A stretch of DNA of 64,000 bases from Paraburkholderia sp. BL9I2N2 (GCF_004339745.1 NZ_SMGP01000003.1:434001-498000), one strand, 5' to 3'; counted from the stretch's first letter, positions 35,237 to 46,951 are shown. Notes: generated by a model from the letters alone, not told the origin. Numbers and translations: made by a program.

Positions 35237-35977
35237 TCAGTGCCCGGCCAATGGCACGAATCTGACGGGCAAGATCTGTTTGGTGGAAATCGTTCCGTCG
35301 TCCGATTTTTCGATCAGCAGCAGGTACTGGGTCAGAAACTGCGCGCCCACCGGAATAACCATTCTGCCGCCCGGCTTCAATTGCCGCACGAGGGGGGGAG
35401 GGACATGGCTGGCAGCGGCGGTGACGATGATGGCGTCGTAGGGCGCGTGGGCTTCCCACCCGTAATAGCCGTCGCCCACCTTGGTTTCCACTTGCTTGTA
35501 GGCGAGCCGTTGCAGGCGCTCCTGCGCCTGCATGCCCAAGGGTTCGACGATCTCGATCGAATATACCGCTCGTGCCAGACCTGCCAGGATCGCCGCCTGG
35601 TAGCCGGAGCCGGTGCCGACCTCGAGCACGATATCGGTAGGCTTAATCACCATCAGGTCGGTCATCAGGGCAACAATGTAAGGCTGCGAGATTGTCTGGC
35701 CATAGCCGATGGGAAGCGGCCTGTTCTCGTATGCGTTGTGCTCCTGCTCGGGCGGAACAAATTTGTGGCGAGGCACCTGTTCCATGGCCGCCATGACGCG
35801 CGCATCGATGGCATGCCTGCCGGTTTCGGTGCCGGTGTCAGCAGTCAGTGCTGCGATCTCCTTGACCATTCTCGCCCGGCGTAGCGCAAAATCGTCGGCG
35901 GCGTGAACACCGGAATACAGCCACACCAATGCAATTGCTGGAATCAGGATGTGCAGCCAGCGCGTCATCGGTTTCAC
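35237..35977 (-). CDS. Exported protein-L-isoaspartate O-methyltransferase
   Basis: A 246-residue PCMT-fold methyltransferase repairing isoaspartyl residues, here with a signal peptide (WLHILIPAIALVWLYSGVHA), so predicted periplasmic. Landmarks: PRHKFVPPE, LPIGYGQTISQPYIVALMTD, VLEVGTGSGYQAAILAGLA (SAM site), YDAIIVTAAASHVPPPLVRQ and KPGGRMVIPVG. Start GTG 35977 (MKPMTRW) follows AGGGA with five bases; ATG three codons later is the alternative. Export of a SAM-dependent enzyme raises the question of cofactor supply. Confidence 0.85.
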   Translation of the reverse strand: MKPMTRWLHILIPAIALVWLYSGVHAADDFALRRARMVKEIAALTADTGTETGRHAIDARVMAAMEQVPRHKFVPPEQEHNAYENRPLPIGYGQTISQPYIVALMTDLMVIKPTDIVLEVGTGSGYQAAILAGLARAVYSIEIVEPLGMQAQERLQRLAYKQVETKVGDGYYGWEAHAPYDAIIVTAAASHVPPPLVRQLKPGGRMVIPVGAQFLTQYLLLIEKSDDGTISTKQILPVRFVPLAGH

Positions 35978-36544
35978 AATGGTCCCTGTCGCCTGACCTA
36001 CTGTAATTCTACGCTCATGCGCGGGCTGGCTTCGCGTCGAACACTTCCGGCGGCCTGTCATGCATCAGGCCGGCCTCTCGCCATTTCCGAACTAGCAAAC
36101 GTCCGCATCCTCCGCGCTCAGTGATTGAAGTACCATGGCGCAGCCGCACGTCCTGTGTAACTCATCCCGCGTTGCCCAGCCGGCAGTACTGAGCTCGACA
36201 CCAGATCGGGATCCGGCGGAAAATATCCGGGTCTTCCGCTTTGAGCCTTGCATCTTTTGCAGGGCAGCATGGGTGCACCTTGACCAATGGCCGCTATAAG
36301 GGCCGAACAGCGGATAACCAATGCGTTTGTCGCAAACGTCGTGTGTCGGTCCAATAGCGGCCGATTGGTGTCTCGCGCGACCGGCCGGAGTGGGTCTCGC
36401 GTGCTGACTGTCGCGAGAACACCAGGGCTCGATCACGTGCGATCGGCGATCAGCGCGCGAATGCCGAGAAATCCCTCGACTTCTCCGCAGGCCAATCCTG
36501 CCGAACACGCTTGCCCGGTCCGGATTGGACGCCGACTGGATTCG
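35978..36544. other. Intergenic region holding a nested inverted repeat
   Basis: About 570 bases with no supported gene. The main structure is the inverted repeat at 36283-36369. Confidence 0.45.
36283..36369. repeat. Nested inverted repeat (cruciform-like)
   Basis: Outer arms ACCAATGGCCGCTAT (36283-36297) and its complement with one inserted G (36354-36369), 56 bases apart. Inside is a short perfect hairpin, CGTTTG-TCG-CAAACG. No T tract follows. It may be a mobile-element end or an RNA structure. Confidence 0.6.
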
Positions 36545-36928
36545 TTATGCGCCGCTGCCGTACGGCTGCGTGATGATCTCGAGATTGTGGCCGCTCGGAT
36601 CTTCGAAATACGTGCCTCGACCGCCATCGTTCGTATTGATCTCACCCTGCCGGCGGTGAGAGGGATCCGCCCAGTAGGGAAATCCGCGGCTCTGTATTCG
36701 CGCAAGAATGCAATCGAACTCGGTCTCGCTCACCAGAAACGCATAGTGTTCCGGCCGCGTTTGATGATCATCGCTGGAGAAGTCCAGCGTGACGCCGTTA
36801 TCCAGTTGCACGGCAAGGAACGGCCCGAATGGCTTCGGCTCGGGAAGTCCGAGTATTTCTGCGAGAAATGCCGCCGATGCATTCCTGTTCCGCGCGTACA
36901 CGATCGTGTGATTAAGCGTGATGCTCAT
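36545..36928 (-). CDS. VOC-family (glyoxalase/bleomycin resistance fold) protein
   Basis: A 127-residue protein of the vicinal oxygen chelate fold. The first half opens with SITLNHTIVYARNRNASAAF and the second ends YFEDPSGHNLEIITQPYG, with metal-ligand positions His7 (LNH), Glu/His in RPEHYAFLV and Glu (NLEIIT). Small size and context do not show the substrate. Start ATG 36928 follows AGGAGA at about nine bases; the frame is open upstream without support. Confidence 0.85.
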   Translation of the reverse strand: MSITLNHTIVYARNRNASAAFLAEILGLPEPKPFGPFLAVQLDNGVTLDFSSDDHQTRPEHYAFLVSETEFDCILARIQSRGFPYWADPSHRRQGEINTNDGGRGTYFEDPSGHNLEIITQPYGSGA

Positions 36929-37040
36929 GTTCGCTGCTCTCCTTTCGCCGCTTGTGTGACAGTGCCTGTTCACGGTGCCGGCCAGCATCATCGCCCAGCG
37001 CCCACGCCGTCCCTCGCGCAACCGCTGAACGTTGCGCCGA

Positions 37041-37505
37041 TCAGTGCGGCTGACCGAGGCATGCATCGGCGACGTCGACGATCGGCTCGCTATCGGCGTG
37101 GGCTTCGGGAAACCGATCGACACATTTGATCTGCAGTAGCGTCCACCATGTGCCTGGCGGATCGTGGCCAAGCCACATTACCGTCGCGGCCGCTTTGGTT
37201 CGAAGCCTCCATCGCTGCCAGTCGGCGCCCGTTGGTGAAAAATGGCCCTGACTGTCGACGTACTGGCCCGGGTCCAGATCGTAGCGTTTCAGGTAGGCCG
37301 GATTAAGGCGCTCATCGAGCGTAATCTGCCCACCATGGGCGATGCGCGCCCGTTCCCGTGTCTCGTCCTGACTGAATTCGCTCACCGCGCGGCTGACGAC
37401 CGACAACTCGAACAGCAGCGCTGCACCGGTTGCCAGGCATGTCGCGGCAATGCAGAGCACGAGCACCCAAAGAATCCGCCGTCCGACTGTCAGTGTGCGT
37501 GCCAT
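37041..37505 (-). CDS. Hypothetical membrane-anchored protein, 154 aa
   Basis: One N-terminal hydrophobic helix (ILWVLVLCIAATCLATGAAL) acts as anchor or signal; the rest is a soluble periplasmic-type domain rich in Trp and Arg (ADWQRWRLRTKAAATVMWLG, TWWTLLQIKC), with two Cys near the C-terminus. No family recognised. Start ATG 37505 follows AGGGG with six bases. Follows the VOC gene upstream in the reverse direction only by position, not as an obvious operon. Confidence 0.65.
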   Translation of the reverse strand: MARTLTVGRRILWVLVLCIAATCLATGAALLFELSVVSRAVSEFSQDETRERARIAHGGQITLDERLNPAYLKRYDLDPGQYVDSQGHFSPTGADWQRWRLRTKAAATVMWLGHDPPGTWWTLLQIKCVDRFPEAHADSEPIVDVADACLGQPH

Positions 37506-37830
37506 CAAATCCCCTGGCCCCGCAAAATGTAATGAAAACAACTCGTGCCGTTCCAGCGCGGAATTTCAGCAGACGTTTCCGCTCCCCTCTTTAAACGATA
37601 CAACTTCACGTGCCGGTGGTCCAGACCGCTGCGATGTTCCGGGCCCTCGACACGGCGGCAATATGAACTGAAGTGGGACGCGTCAGGAAACCATGCAGTG
37701 GTGAGCGCCGACGTGGAATGGTGCCGCGGATATTGCATCGGGCGTCGCGTTGATTGGGGCTGTGGAAAAAGCGCTAGAGCTACCCGTACCCCCAAAAAGC
37801 TCTTCGCCCAGGTGGTGCTGAATGTCCGGT
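37506..37830. other. Intergenic region, no gene seen
   Basis: About 325 bases. Promoter of the leftward 154-aa gene expected at its left edge. Confidence 0.4.
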
Positions 37831-38130
37831 TCAAGGCTTAATCCAACCATACATGCCCAGATGGCGGCCGTCCGAAAAGGGTCCGACTACGGTCAATTGC
37901 ACCCGGTCGCCGCCGATCTCCTTCAATCGCCCGTCCTGCGCATGGATGGTTATTCGGGCTGCAGCCGTGCGGACGAGAGTGGCGCGCCATTGTCAAATCC
38001 GATTTCACGGTCGAAAGGCTGCAGGCCGTCAGTCAGATAGATAGTCACTTTGGGCGTGGCGACCTTCGGGGGCCGCCCGGGCAGACAATGTCGTCCGCGC
38101 GGGGGGATGGTTATGGTCGAGGAGAATCGT
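37831..38130 (-). pseudogene. Probable frameshifted small gene
   Basis: Two adjoining leftward frames look coding. The upstream one reads VATPKVTIYLTDGLQPFDRE and IGFD. The next frame continues RATLVRTAAARITIHAQDGR, LKEIGGDRVQLTVVGPFSDG, RHLGMYGWIKP and stops at 37831-37833. A one-base shift near 37990 would join them. No family recognised. The proposal rests on composition only. Confidence 0.35.
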
Positions 38131-38143
38131 TGTGCTGTGGCGA

Positions 38144-38485
38144 TCACCGCCTGGTCAGCATGCGGGCGATTTTCTGCACGATGAGCTCATGCTGCTCCAG
38201 CGCCTCATCGAGCGTACGTGCTCCGTAGCTCCTGTTGTCTCGCGCTTCCATTCCGGCGACGCGCGCCACGAACAGCGAACCCTCCCCGGTTTTCGGTTCG
38301 GACACACCGCGGAAGCGGGTGGTGACCGTCACACCGGATTCGTCCAGCAGCGTGCGGCGGAAGATCAGTTCGTTCTCTGTCATCCAGCGCGACCACTCGC
38401 CGCGGTCGAACACCTCGACAGGTCTGTTCTTCGCATCGAGGACATAGAAGCGTTCCCTGCCGGACGGGACGGAGCGTGATTTCAT
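38144..38485 (-). CDS. Hypothetical protein, 113 aa
   Basis: A soluble protein with a beta-rich first part (ERFYVLDAKNRPVEVFDRGE, then WSRWMTENELIFRRTLLDES, RFRGVSEPKTGEG) and a helical end (LDEALEQHELIVQKIARMLT). No named family recognised. Its ATG lies three bases after the stop of the hydrolase gene upstream, so the two are co-transcribed and probably coupled; it has no strong ribosome site of its own. Confidence 0.65.
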   Translation of the reverse strand: MKSRSVPSGRERFYVLDAKNRPVEVFDRGEWSRWMTENELIFRRTLLDESGVTVTTRFRGVSEPKTGEGSLFVARVAGMEARDNRSYGARTLDEALEQHELIVQKIARMLTRR

Positions 38486-38488
38486 ATT

Positions 38489-39286
38489 TCAATGCGAAGG
38501 CGTGAGCAGGAAGCCGATCACCTCCCGCCACCAGGTTTCGTCGACGCGGCCGATCCAGTCGTTATGTTCAGCCGCCTTCACCACTATCAGTTGTCTCGGT
38601 TCGGCCAGCGAGTTGTAGAGCGCTTCGCCGAAGCGCGGGGGGACGATGCTGTCGCGCTCCGCAACCACGACGAGAACAGGGCGCCCGAACGACGCCATAT
38701 GGGTCACGCTGTCGTATCGGTCGCGCAGCAGCCATTTCACGGGCAGCCACGGATAGTGATAAGCGGCGACGTGCTCAAGCCGATCCCATGGCGTGATGAG
38801 CAGCAAGCCAGCGGTCTTGTCGCGTTCACGCGAGCCGGCGGCGGCCGCCACGCCGGCCCCGAGCGATTCGCCGATGAGCAGCAGCGGCGCGCCATAGAGC
38901 CGATGCGCCAGCGCGATGGTCTGTTGGGCATCACCGACCAGACTCTCTTCGCCCGGCGTGCCGTCGCGCGGCCCGTAGCCTGGATATTCGGCGAGGATCA
39001 CGCGCAGCCCGAGCCGCGTGAGCGCTGCGGCGTAGAACGAACGGTGTCCGGCGTGCCCGGCATTGCCATGAAAGACGATGACGGTGGCGCGCACGGATCC
39101 GACGGGCTCGGCCACGAGGCCCCGGAACGCCTCAGGTGTCGGCCAGGCGCGAAGTACGCTGGAAACGACGTCCCCGGTTGCAGCCTTCTCAGGGAAGTAG
39201 ATAAAGCGATCCTGCAAGATGGCTACTCCAGCGAACACAATCAGGAACGCAACGGTGAGACGCAACATCAACCCGGTGAATTTCAT
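38489..39286 (-). CDS. Alpha/beta hydrolase with N-terminal membrane anchor
   Basis: A 265-residue BEM46/FrsA-like serine hydrolase. One N-terminal hydrophobic helix (LMLRLTVAFLIVFAGVAILQ) anchors it or acts as signal. The core shows VIVFHGNAGHAG (oxyanion region), EYPGYGPRDGTPGEES, the nucleophile LLIGESLGAGVAA (Ser in GxSxG), VVAERDSIVPP (Asp) and VKAAEHNDWIGR (His). Probably an esterase or peptidase-like enzyme; substrate unknown. First of a two-gene unit with the 113-aa protein. Confidence 0.85.
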   Translation of the reverse strand: MKFTGLMLRLTVAFLIVFAGVAILQDRFIYFPEKAATGDVVSSVLRAWPTPEAFRGLVAEPVGSVRATVIVFHGNAGHAGHRSFYAAALTRLGLRVILAEYPGYGPRDGTPGEESLVGDAQQTIALAHRLYGAPLLLIGESLGAGVAAAAGSRERDKTAGLLLITPWDRLEHVAAYHYPWLPVKWLLRDRYDSVTHMASFGRPVLVVVAERDSIVPPRFGEALYNSLAEPRQLIVVKAAEHNDWIGRVDETWWREVIGFLLTPSH

Positions 39287-39793
39287 CGCCTTGAGCCCGA
39301 TCCACCGATCGTTTCAGTAACGAACCCAGTTTAGCGCGCATTGACCACCGCTTATATCCCTGCGTGTCGTCGCGAGCCACGCGCTGACGGCGCCGGGAGG
39401 GACGGCTCCAGGGCAACGGGCAGATGGCAACGACGCCCCCGCTTGCACAGCGGACCGTGGACCAGTCTTGTGCTGCATACTTCAGTGGATCACACCACCG
39501 AAAGCATCGACGGCGAGCGGCCTTGTCGTTTCAATATTGGACCGGACCCGGCCATGAAGCGACGATCATCTGGGGCTACCGAATGACCGATCTTGGCGCC
39601 ATTGCGGCCGCTTTGGGCGGCTGATAATGAAACGGACGAGTGCGATGTCTCCGGCACGGCGTATTCTCCGCACATAATTCCCGTGTCGATCGAACGCGCG
39701 ACATCATCATGGCGACGCGTCCGATCGGCACGCGATCATCCGCGTGTCTGAGCCGAACCCATTGCGCGCCCGGACAGTTGAGCCGATCTCCGA
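39287..39793. other. Intergenic region, no gene seen
   Basis: About 500 bases between the hydrolase promoter side and the NicO remnant. Short open frames lack support. Confidence 0.4.
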
Positions 39794-40380
39794 TCACCCC
39801 AGGTTGACGGGCATGTCGTCGTAACGCTTGAGCTTGTAGAACAGCAAGGACACTAGCCAACTGACGACAAAAAGGCCGATCACCGCGCAGCCGAGCAGGC
39901 CGAAATTGTCCGACGCCGCGCCGATCAGACCCCAGAAACCGCCCTTGAGGTCGAGCTTGTCCGCGATGAGCGCCAGCGCCTCGATGCCGCCGATCAGCAC
40001 CGCCACCACCAGGGAAGCGAACGTGATCGTGATGTTTTAGTACACCATGCGGACCGGCTTCATGAACGCCCCGCGTAAGCGCCGAGCATCAGCACGCCGT
40101 TGGCGGTATCGACGAGGCACATGCCAGCCGTGAACAGCGCGGGGAAGATCAGGATGGTCGCGAGAGACATGTCATCAGCGGCCTGAGGGGCGGAAATACC
40201 GAACAGCACCACTTCCGGCGCCGTATCGAAGCCCAGGCCGAACAGAAAGCCGATCAGGTACATGTGCCAGTTGCGCGAAACCAGGTGGAATAGCGGACGG
40301 AAAATGCGCGACAGGAAACCGCGCTTGTTGAGCAGCATATCGAGGTCTTCCTCGACGAGACGTTCGCCACGCCGAAGCGT
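39794..40380 (-). pseudogene. Broken NicO/HoxN nickel-cobalt permease
   Basis: Leftward frames match the second half of the HoxN/NixA permease: MYLIGFLFGLGFDTAPEVVL, ALFTAGMCLVDTANGVLMLGAY, then, after a break, VAVLIGGIEALALIADKLDL and VSWLVSLLFYKLKRYD. Between the parts there is a one-base frame change near 40065 (GAYAG-R instead of GAYAW-FMKP) and, 25 codons or fewer later, TAA in place of a Tyr codon near 40037 (VY*NITITF). The N-terminal half, with the HX4DH metal motif, is also absent. Loss of function is certain if the sequence is correct. Confidence 0.8.
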
Positions 40381-40673
40381 CGCTGTACGATCCGGTCACC
40401 GATACGTAGTGAAGTTAGTGCGCCAGGAGTGCACAATTTCCGTATGAGTATCTCCGTATGAGTATCGTTTTGCGAAGAAGCGGCGCTGCGGCTGCCTGCA
40501 TCGGCGACCGCCGCGGTCGGCGGCGTGAGAATCCCGTGTGCGGTATGTGCGTTGCCGAATGCAGGATGTCGCGACGCCGTGCGTGCGGCCGCCGGCGCGC
40601 CCCGTCTGGCTCTCTCGGTGAAGGTATGCGGAGCCTGCCGTAAAACCTGCACGACCATCAGAGGAGAGCAGCA
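40381..40673. other. Intergenic region with a short tandem repeat
   Basis: No gene seen. CCGTATGAGTATCT occurs twice in tandem near 40440-40466. Ribosome site of the following gene is AGAGGAGA before 40674. Confidence 0.45.
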
Positions 40674-41327
40674 ATGATCGATTTCAGTGAAGCCAGGGAA
40701 TGGATGGTTGTATGGCAAATCGCGGCCCGCGGCATCTGCGATTCCAACGTGCTATCCGCGATGCGTCATGTGCCGCGCGAGGAATTCGTAGCGGAGCACC
40801 TCCGTGAAAGCGCGTACGACGATAGTCCGTTGCCCATCGCGAGTCACCAAACGATCTCGCAGCCCAGCATCGTCGCGCAGATGATCGAGGCGGCCGAACT
40901 GGGTCCCCGCGACCGGGTTCTCGACATTGGCACGGGCTCGGGGTACGCCGCCGCAATTGCGGCCGCAATCGTGGCGCATGTTGATTCCGTTGAACGCGAT
41001 CCGGTGCTCGCCAGCACCGCTCGCAAGACGCTGGCGCGGTTGGGCATTTCAAACGTGACCGTTCATCTCGGAGACGGCACTGTCGGCTTGGGCGCCTATG
41101 CGCCGTACGATGCAATTATCGCGGGAGCCGGCGGTCCGCGTATCCCGCGGGCGTGGCGTTTGCAACTCTCGGTCGGTGGCCGGATCGTCATGCCGGTGGG
41201 ACGCGAGCCTTACCATCAGCGATTGATCAAACTGGTCCGCTACAGCGAACACGATTATCACGAGCGCTCGCTCGGCGAAGTGAGCTTCGTACCGCTAGTC
41301 GGCGAAGACGGCTGGCCTGATCATTAA
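40674..41327 (+). CDS. Protein-L-isoaspartate O-methyltransferase (cytosolic)
   Basis: A 217-residue PCMT without signal peptide. Landmarks: VPREEFVAEHLRESAYDDSP, LPIASHQTISQPSIVAQMIE, VLDIGTGSGYAAAIAAAI (SAM site), YDAIIAGAGGPRIPRAW and GGRIVMPVG. Start ATG 40674 follows GAGGAGA. It is unlike the periplasmic copy at 35237-35977 beyond the family motifs, so the two are distinct paralogues. It stands alone before the SUF operon. Confidence 0.88.
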   Translation: MIDFSEAREWMVVWQIAARGICDSNVLSAMRHVPREEFVAEHLRESAYDDSPLPIASHQTISQPSIVAQMIEAAELGPRDRVLDIGTGSGYAAAIAAAIVAHVDSVERDPVLASTARKTLARLGISNVTVHLGDGTVGLGAYAPYDAIIAGAGGPRIPRAWRLQLSVGGRIVMPVGREPYHQRLIKLVRYSEHDYHERSLGEVSFVPLVGEDGWPDH

Positions 41328-41548
41328 GTATTCGGCCGCCCGGTTCCAATCTGGTGCTGGGCCCGGCCCGAGCACTTACCGGCATCGGATGACGATAGCC
41401 CTGACAATGTGTTGCAGACAGGTCTAGAATGAAATCAAGGTACGTGTCGTGTATCGAAATGTTTCCCGGCACACGGGAAGCGGTTGGCGACGCGGCCAGG
41501 CCCCACGCAGGATGGTTTCACTGCAACCGAGCCGATTCCATTTGGGTC

Positions 41549-41575
41549 TAATCAGGACTAAACAGGTCCTGATTA
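41549..41575. promoter_or_regulatory. 27-bp palindrome, candidate Rrf2/SufR operator
   Basis: Perfect arms TAATCAGGAC (41549-41558) and GTCCTGATTA (41566-41575), 7-base spacer, ending 17 bases before the Rrf2-family gene. The position and symmetry fit an autoregulatory operator. Confidence 0.75.
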
Positions 41576-41592
41576 AAACGGGAGATATTCGG

Positions 41593-42095
41593 ATGTTGCG
41601 CATGAGCAAACTTGCCGACTACGGCACAGTGATCATGACCGCGATGGCGCGCGATCCGGATGCAGTCCACAGCGCAAGCAGCATTGCGGCGGCGACCGGA
41701 GTCGCGATACCTACGGTGTCAAAGGTGCTGAAAATCCTGACGCGGGGCGGTATGGTGGAGTCGCTGCGCGGCACGAATGGTGGTTACCTGCTGCCGCGGC
41801 CGCCCGAGCGGATCACGCTGGCGGAGGTGATCGCCGCGGTCGACGGGCCGATCGGGGTGACCGAATGCAGCACGTTGCCTGGCTTGTGCGTCCAGGAGGC
41901 GGCGTGCGCGGTGCGGGCCAACTGGCAAAAGGTCAATCGCGTGATCTGCGAGGCGTTACAGCAGGTCACGCTGGCGGACATGGCAGGTCCGACCTTGCGC
42001 GCGGTTGATATCAGCGCGATCCGCGCGCGCAGCATTCCCAGCGGCCGCGCGGGTGCGACGCAACTGTCGCGCAAAACGACCGACGGAGGCCATGC

Positions 42096-42099
<4 letters not shown>
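41593..42099 (+). CDS. Rrf2-family SUF regulator (IscR/SufR-like)
   Basis: A 168-residue winged-helix Rrf2 protein. The N-terminal HTH (SSIAAATGVAIPTVSKVLKI) is followed by the wing SLRGTNGGYLL and a cluster-binding region with three cysteines, CSTLPGLCVQEAAC (spacing 6 and 5), close to the IscR pattern, so it probably senses Fe-S status. Start ATG 41593 follows GGAG with eight bases. Stop overlaps the sufB start (ATGA at 42096-42099). It very likely represses the suf operon through the palindrome just upstream. Confidence 0.9.
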
Positions 42100-43544
<1,445 letters not shown>

Positions 43545-43587
43545 CCGTTAGCACCTGGCCCACGGCGATTCGCGAGGGATTCGAACC

Positions 43588-44366
<779 letters not shown>

Positions 44367-44370
<4 letters not shown>

Positions 44371-45701
44371 AAAACGAGTCGCTCGACCACTTCCACCAGG
44401 CTTTTGAACAACTCGCGAAGACGTTGCCCGGCGCTGAGCTGCCGTGGCTGCGTGCCGCGCGCCGAAGCGCCTTCGAACAGTTCGACACGCTGGGCCTTCC
44501 GACCACGCGGCACGAGGACTGGAAGTACACGAACGTGTCGGCGATTGGCAAGCGTCCTTGGCATTTCGCGCCGCAACGCACCGGCCGCACCGATGATAGC
44601 GACGTGCGACGCATCGTCGATGGACTCGTGCTGGACCCGGCTGGCCATCGACTGGTATTCGTTAACGGTCACCATGTGCCGCGGCTGTCGAAACTGATTG
44701 GTTTGCCGCATGATGTGTTTGTCGGCTCGCTCACGCGGGCGTTGAGAGAAATACCGCAACGACTGCAGGCTGCGATCGCTTCGCAGACGTATGCCGACGG
44801 CTTTACCGCGCTCAACACGGCGTTTCTGAGGGATGGATTTGCCGTCGTGCTACCGCCTGGCGAGGTCATCGATCAACCGCTGTACATGCTGTTCCTGACC
44901 GACGAAGCGGGACTTGCGGTGCAGCCGTTCAATGTCGTGCTTGCGGGAGCACGCTCAGGCTGCGTGATCGTCGAGCACTTTGTAGGGTTTGGCGATGACG
45001 AGTACTGGACCAATGCGGTTACCCGCGTCGTCGCAGGCGAACAGGCAGAGGTGCAGCACTACCGGTTGCAGCAGGAAGGCACGAAGGCGTTTCATATTGC
45101 GTCGGTCGCTGCTGCGCAGCAACGCGCCAGCTGTTTTACCTCGCATGCGTTCGCGTTCGGCGGCGCGTTGTCGCGCACGGGCATTGACACGGGCCTGAAC
45201 GCCGCGAACGCGCAAGCCACATTGACCGGTCTCTATTTCGTTGGTGGCCGGCAACACGTCGATCACCACACGCGCATCGATCACGGAGGGCCACATGGCT
45301 CGAGTCGCGAATACTACCGTGGCGTGCTCGACGGCGCCGCGCGCGGCGTGTTCAACGGGCGCGTCATCGTGCATCGCGATGCGCAGCAAACGGACACGCA
45401 TCAGGCGAATTACAACCTGCTGCTGTCGCGCGACGCGGAAATCGACACGAAGCCACAACTCGAGATCTACGCCGACGATGTGAAATGCACACACGGCGCG
45501 ACGGTCGGTCAACTGGACGAGAACCAGTTGTTCTATCTGCGTGCGCGCGGCGTCGAGGAACGCACGGCGCGAGCGCTCCTGACCTACGCATTTGCACGCG
45601 ACATTGTCGAACGTGTGCGCATCGAATCGCTCCGCGGTCGGCTTGAAAATCTGCTGCTCGCGCGCACTCCGGAAGGCGAGCGCATCAGGGAGTTGCTATG
45701 A
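44367..45701 (+). CDS. sufD: SufD, Fe-S scaffold partner
   Basis: A 444-residue SufD. N-terminal helical part (TTRHEDWKYTNVS is the family motif) followed by the beta-helix region and the closing motifs HQANYNLLLSRDAEIDTKPQ and CTHGATVGQLDENQLFYLRA. The conserved His in CTHGAT is the SufD residue needed for cluster building. Coupled at both ends by ATGA overlaps. Confidence 0.95.
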
Positions 45702-46951
45702 AGCCGATTGGACAGATGCAGGCGCCAGATCCGCGCAATGTCGAGCACTGGCGGGCCGATTTTCCGATTCTGGGTGAGCGTGTACATGGCCGGCCATTGG
45801 TCTATCTCGACAATGGCGCGACTACGCAAAAGCCGGCCTCGGTCATCTACGCGGAAAACGCTTACTACCGGCATAGCAACGCCAACGTGCACCGCGGCGT
45901 GCATCTGCTGTCGCAGCGCGCGACCGAAGCGTTCGAAGCAGCACGCGCGAAGATCGCACGCTTCATCAACGCGCAGCGTCCGGACGAGATCGTGTTTGTA
46001 CGTGGCACGACCGAAGCGATCAATCTCGTCGCCCAGAGCTTTGCGCGCCCGCAGCTCAAGCCTGGCGACGAAATCCTGATCAGTGCGATGGAGCACCATT
46101 CGAATATCGTGCCGTGGCAGATGGTCTGCGAGCAAACTGGGGCGGTGCTGAAAGTCGTGCCGATTGACGATACGGGCGCACTCGACGCCGACGCGTACGA
46201 GCGCTTGTTGAACGACCGCACGCGGCTGGTCGCGATGACGCATCTGGCTAACGCGCTCGGCAGCATCAATCCGGTGGAGCGCATTGTTGCAGCGGCGCAC
46301 GCGAAGGGCGTACCGGTGCTGCTGGATGGCGCACAGGCGATCTCGCATCTGCCGGTCGACGTCCGCGCGTTCGATTGTGATTGCTACGCGTTTTCTGGGC
46401 ATAAGGTGTACGGGCCGACAGGCATCGGCGTGCTGTATGCCAAGGCCGCGCTGCTTGAAGCGATGCCGCCGTGGCAGGGCGGCGGCGACATGATCCGTTC
46501 GGTGACGTTCGAGAAAACGGAATACAACGCGATTCCGTGGAAGTTCGAGGCGGGCACGCCGAACATTGCCGGCGCGATTGCGCTGGGCACGGCGCTTGAC
46601 TATGTTGACAGCATCGGCATGGAAGTGATCGCCGCGCACGAGGCCGGCCTGCTCGCTTATGCAACGGACGCACTGCAGGCGATACCGGGCTTGCGTCTCA
46701 TCGGTACCGCACGCGACAAGGCGAGCATCCTGTCATTCGTGCTCGACGACGTGCATGCGCATGATGTCGGCACAATTCTCGATCATCACGGCGTCGCGGT
46801 GCGTGCGGGTCACCACTGCGCGATGCCGGTGATGCAGCGGTTCGGCGTACCGGCGACAGTGCGCGCGTCGCTTGCCCTGTACAACACGCGCGAAGATATC
46901 GACGCCCTGATCGAAGGGCTTGGCAGGGTCAGGGAGATATTCGGTTCATGA
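45698..46951 (+). CDS. sufS: SufS cysteine desulfurase
   Basis: A 417-residue type II (SufS) PLP-dependent desulfurase. Landmarks: YLDNGATTQKP, RGTTEAINLVAQS, SAMEHHSNIVPWQ, the PLP lysine in FSGHKVYGPTG, and the sulfur-carrying Cys in RAGHHCAMPVMQRFGV. Supplies sulfur to SufU. Coupled to sufD and sufU by ATGA overlaps. Confidence 0.95.
   Translation: MKPIGQMQAPDPRNVEHWRADFPILGERVHGRPLVYLDNGATTQKPASVIYAENAYYRHSNANVHRGVHLLSQRATEAFEAARAKIARFINAQRPDEIVFVRGTTEAINLVAQSFARPQLKPGDEILISAMEHHSNIVPWQMVCEQTGAVLKVVPIDDTGALDADAYERLLNDRTRLVAMTHLANALGSINPVERIVAAAHAKGVPVLLDGAQAISHLPVDVRAFDCDCYAFSGHKVYGPTGIGVLYAKAALLEAMPPWQGGGDMIRSVTFEKTEYNAIPWKFEAGTPNIAGAIALGTALDYVDSIGMEVIAAHEAGLLAYATDALQAIPGLRLIGTARDKASILSFVLDDVHAHDVGTILDHHGVAVRAGHHCAMPVMQRFGVPATVRASLALYNTREDIDALIEGLGRVREIFGS

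Noticed and set aside
40436..40466. Tandem 14-base repeat as a variable-number locus or iteron origin
   Set aside because: Only two units and no replication gene nearby.
45584..46639. 351-residue minus-strand frame opposite sufS
   Set aside because: sufS is unambiguous; the antisense reading is Arg/His-rich.
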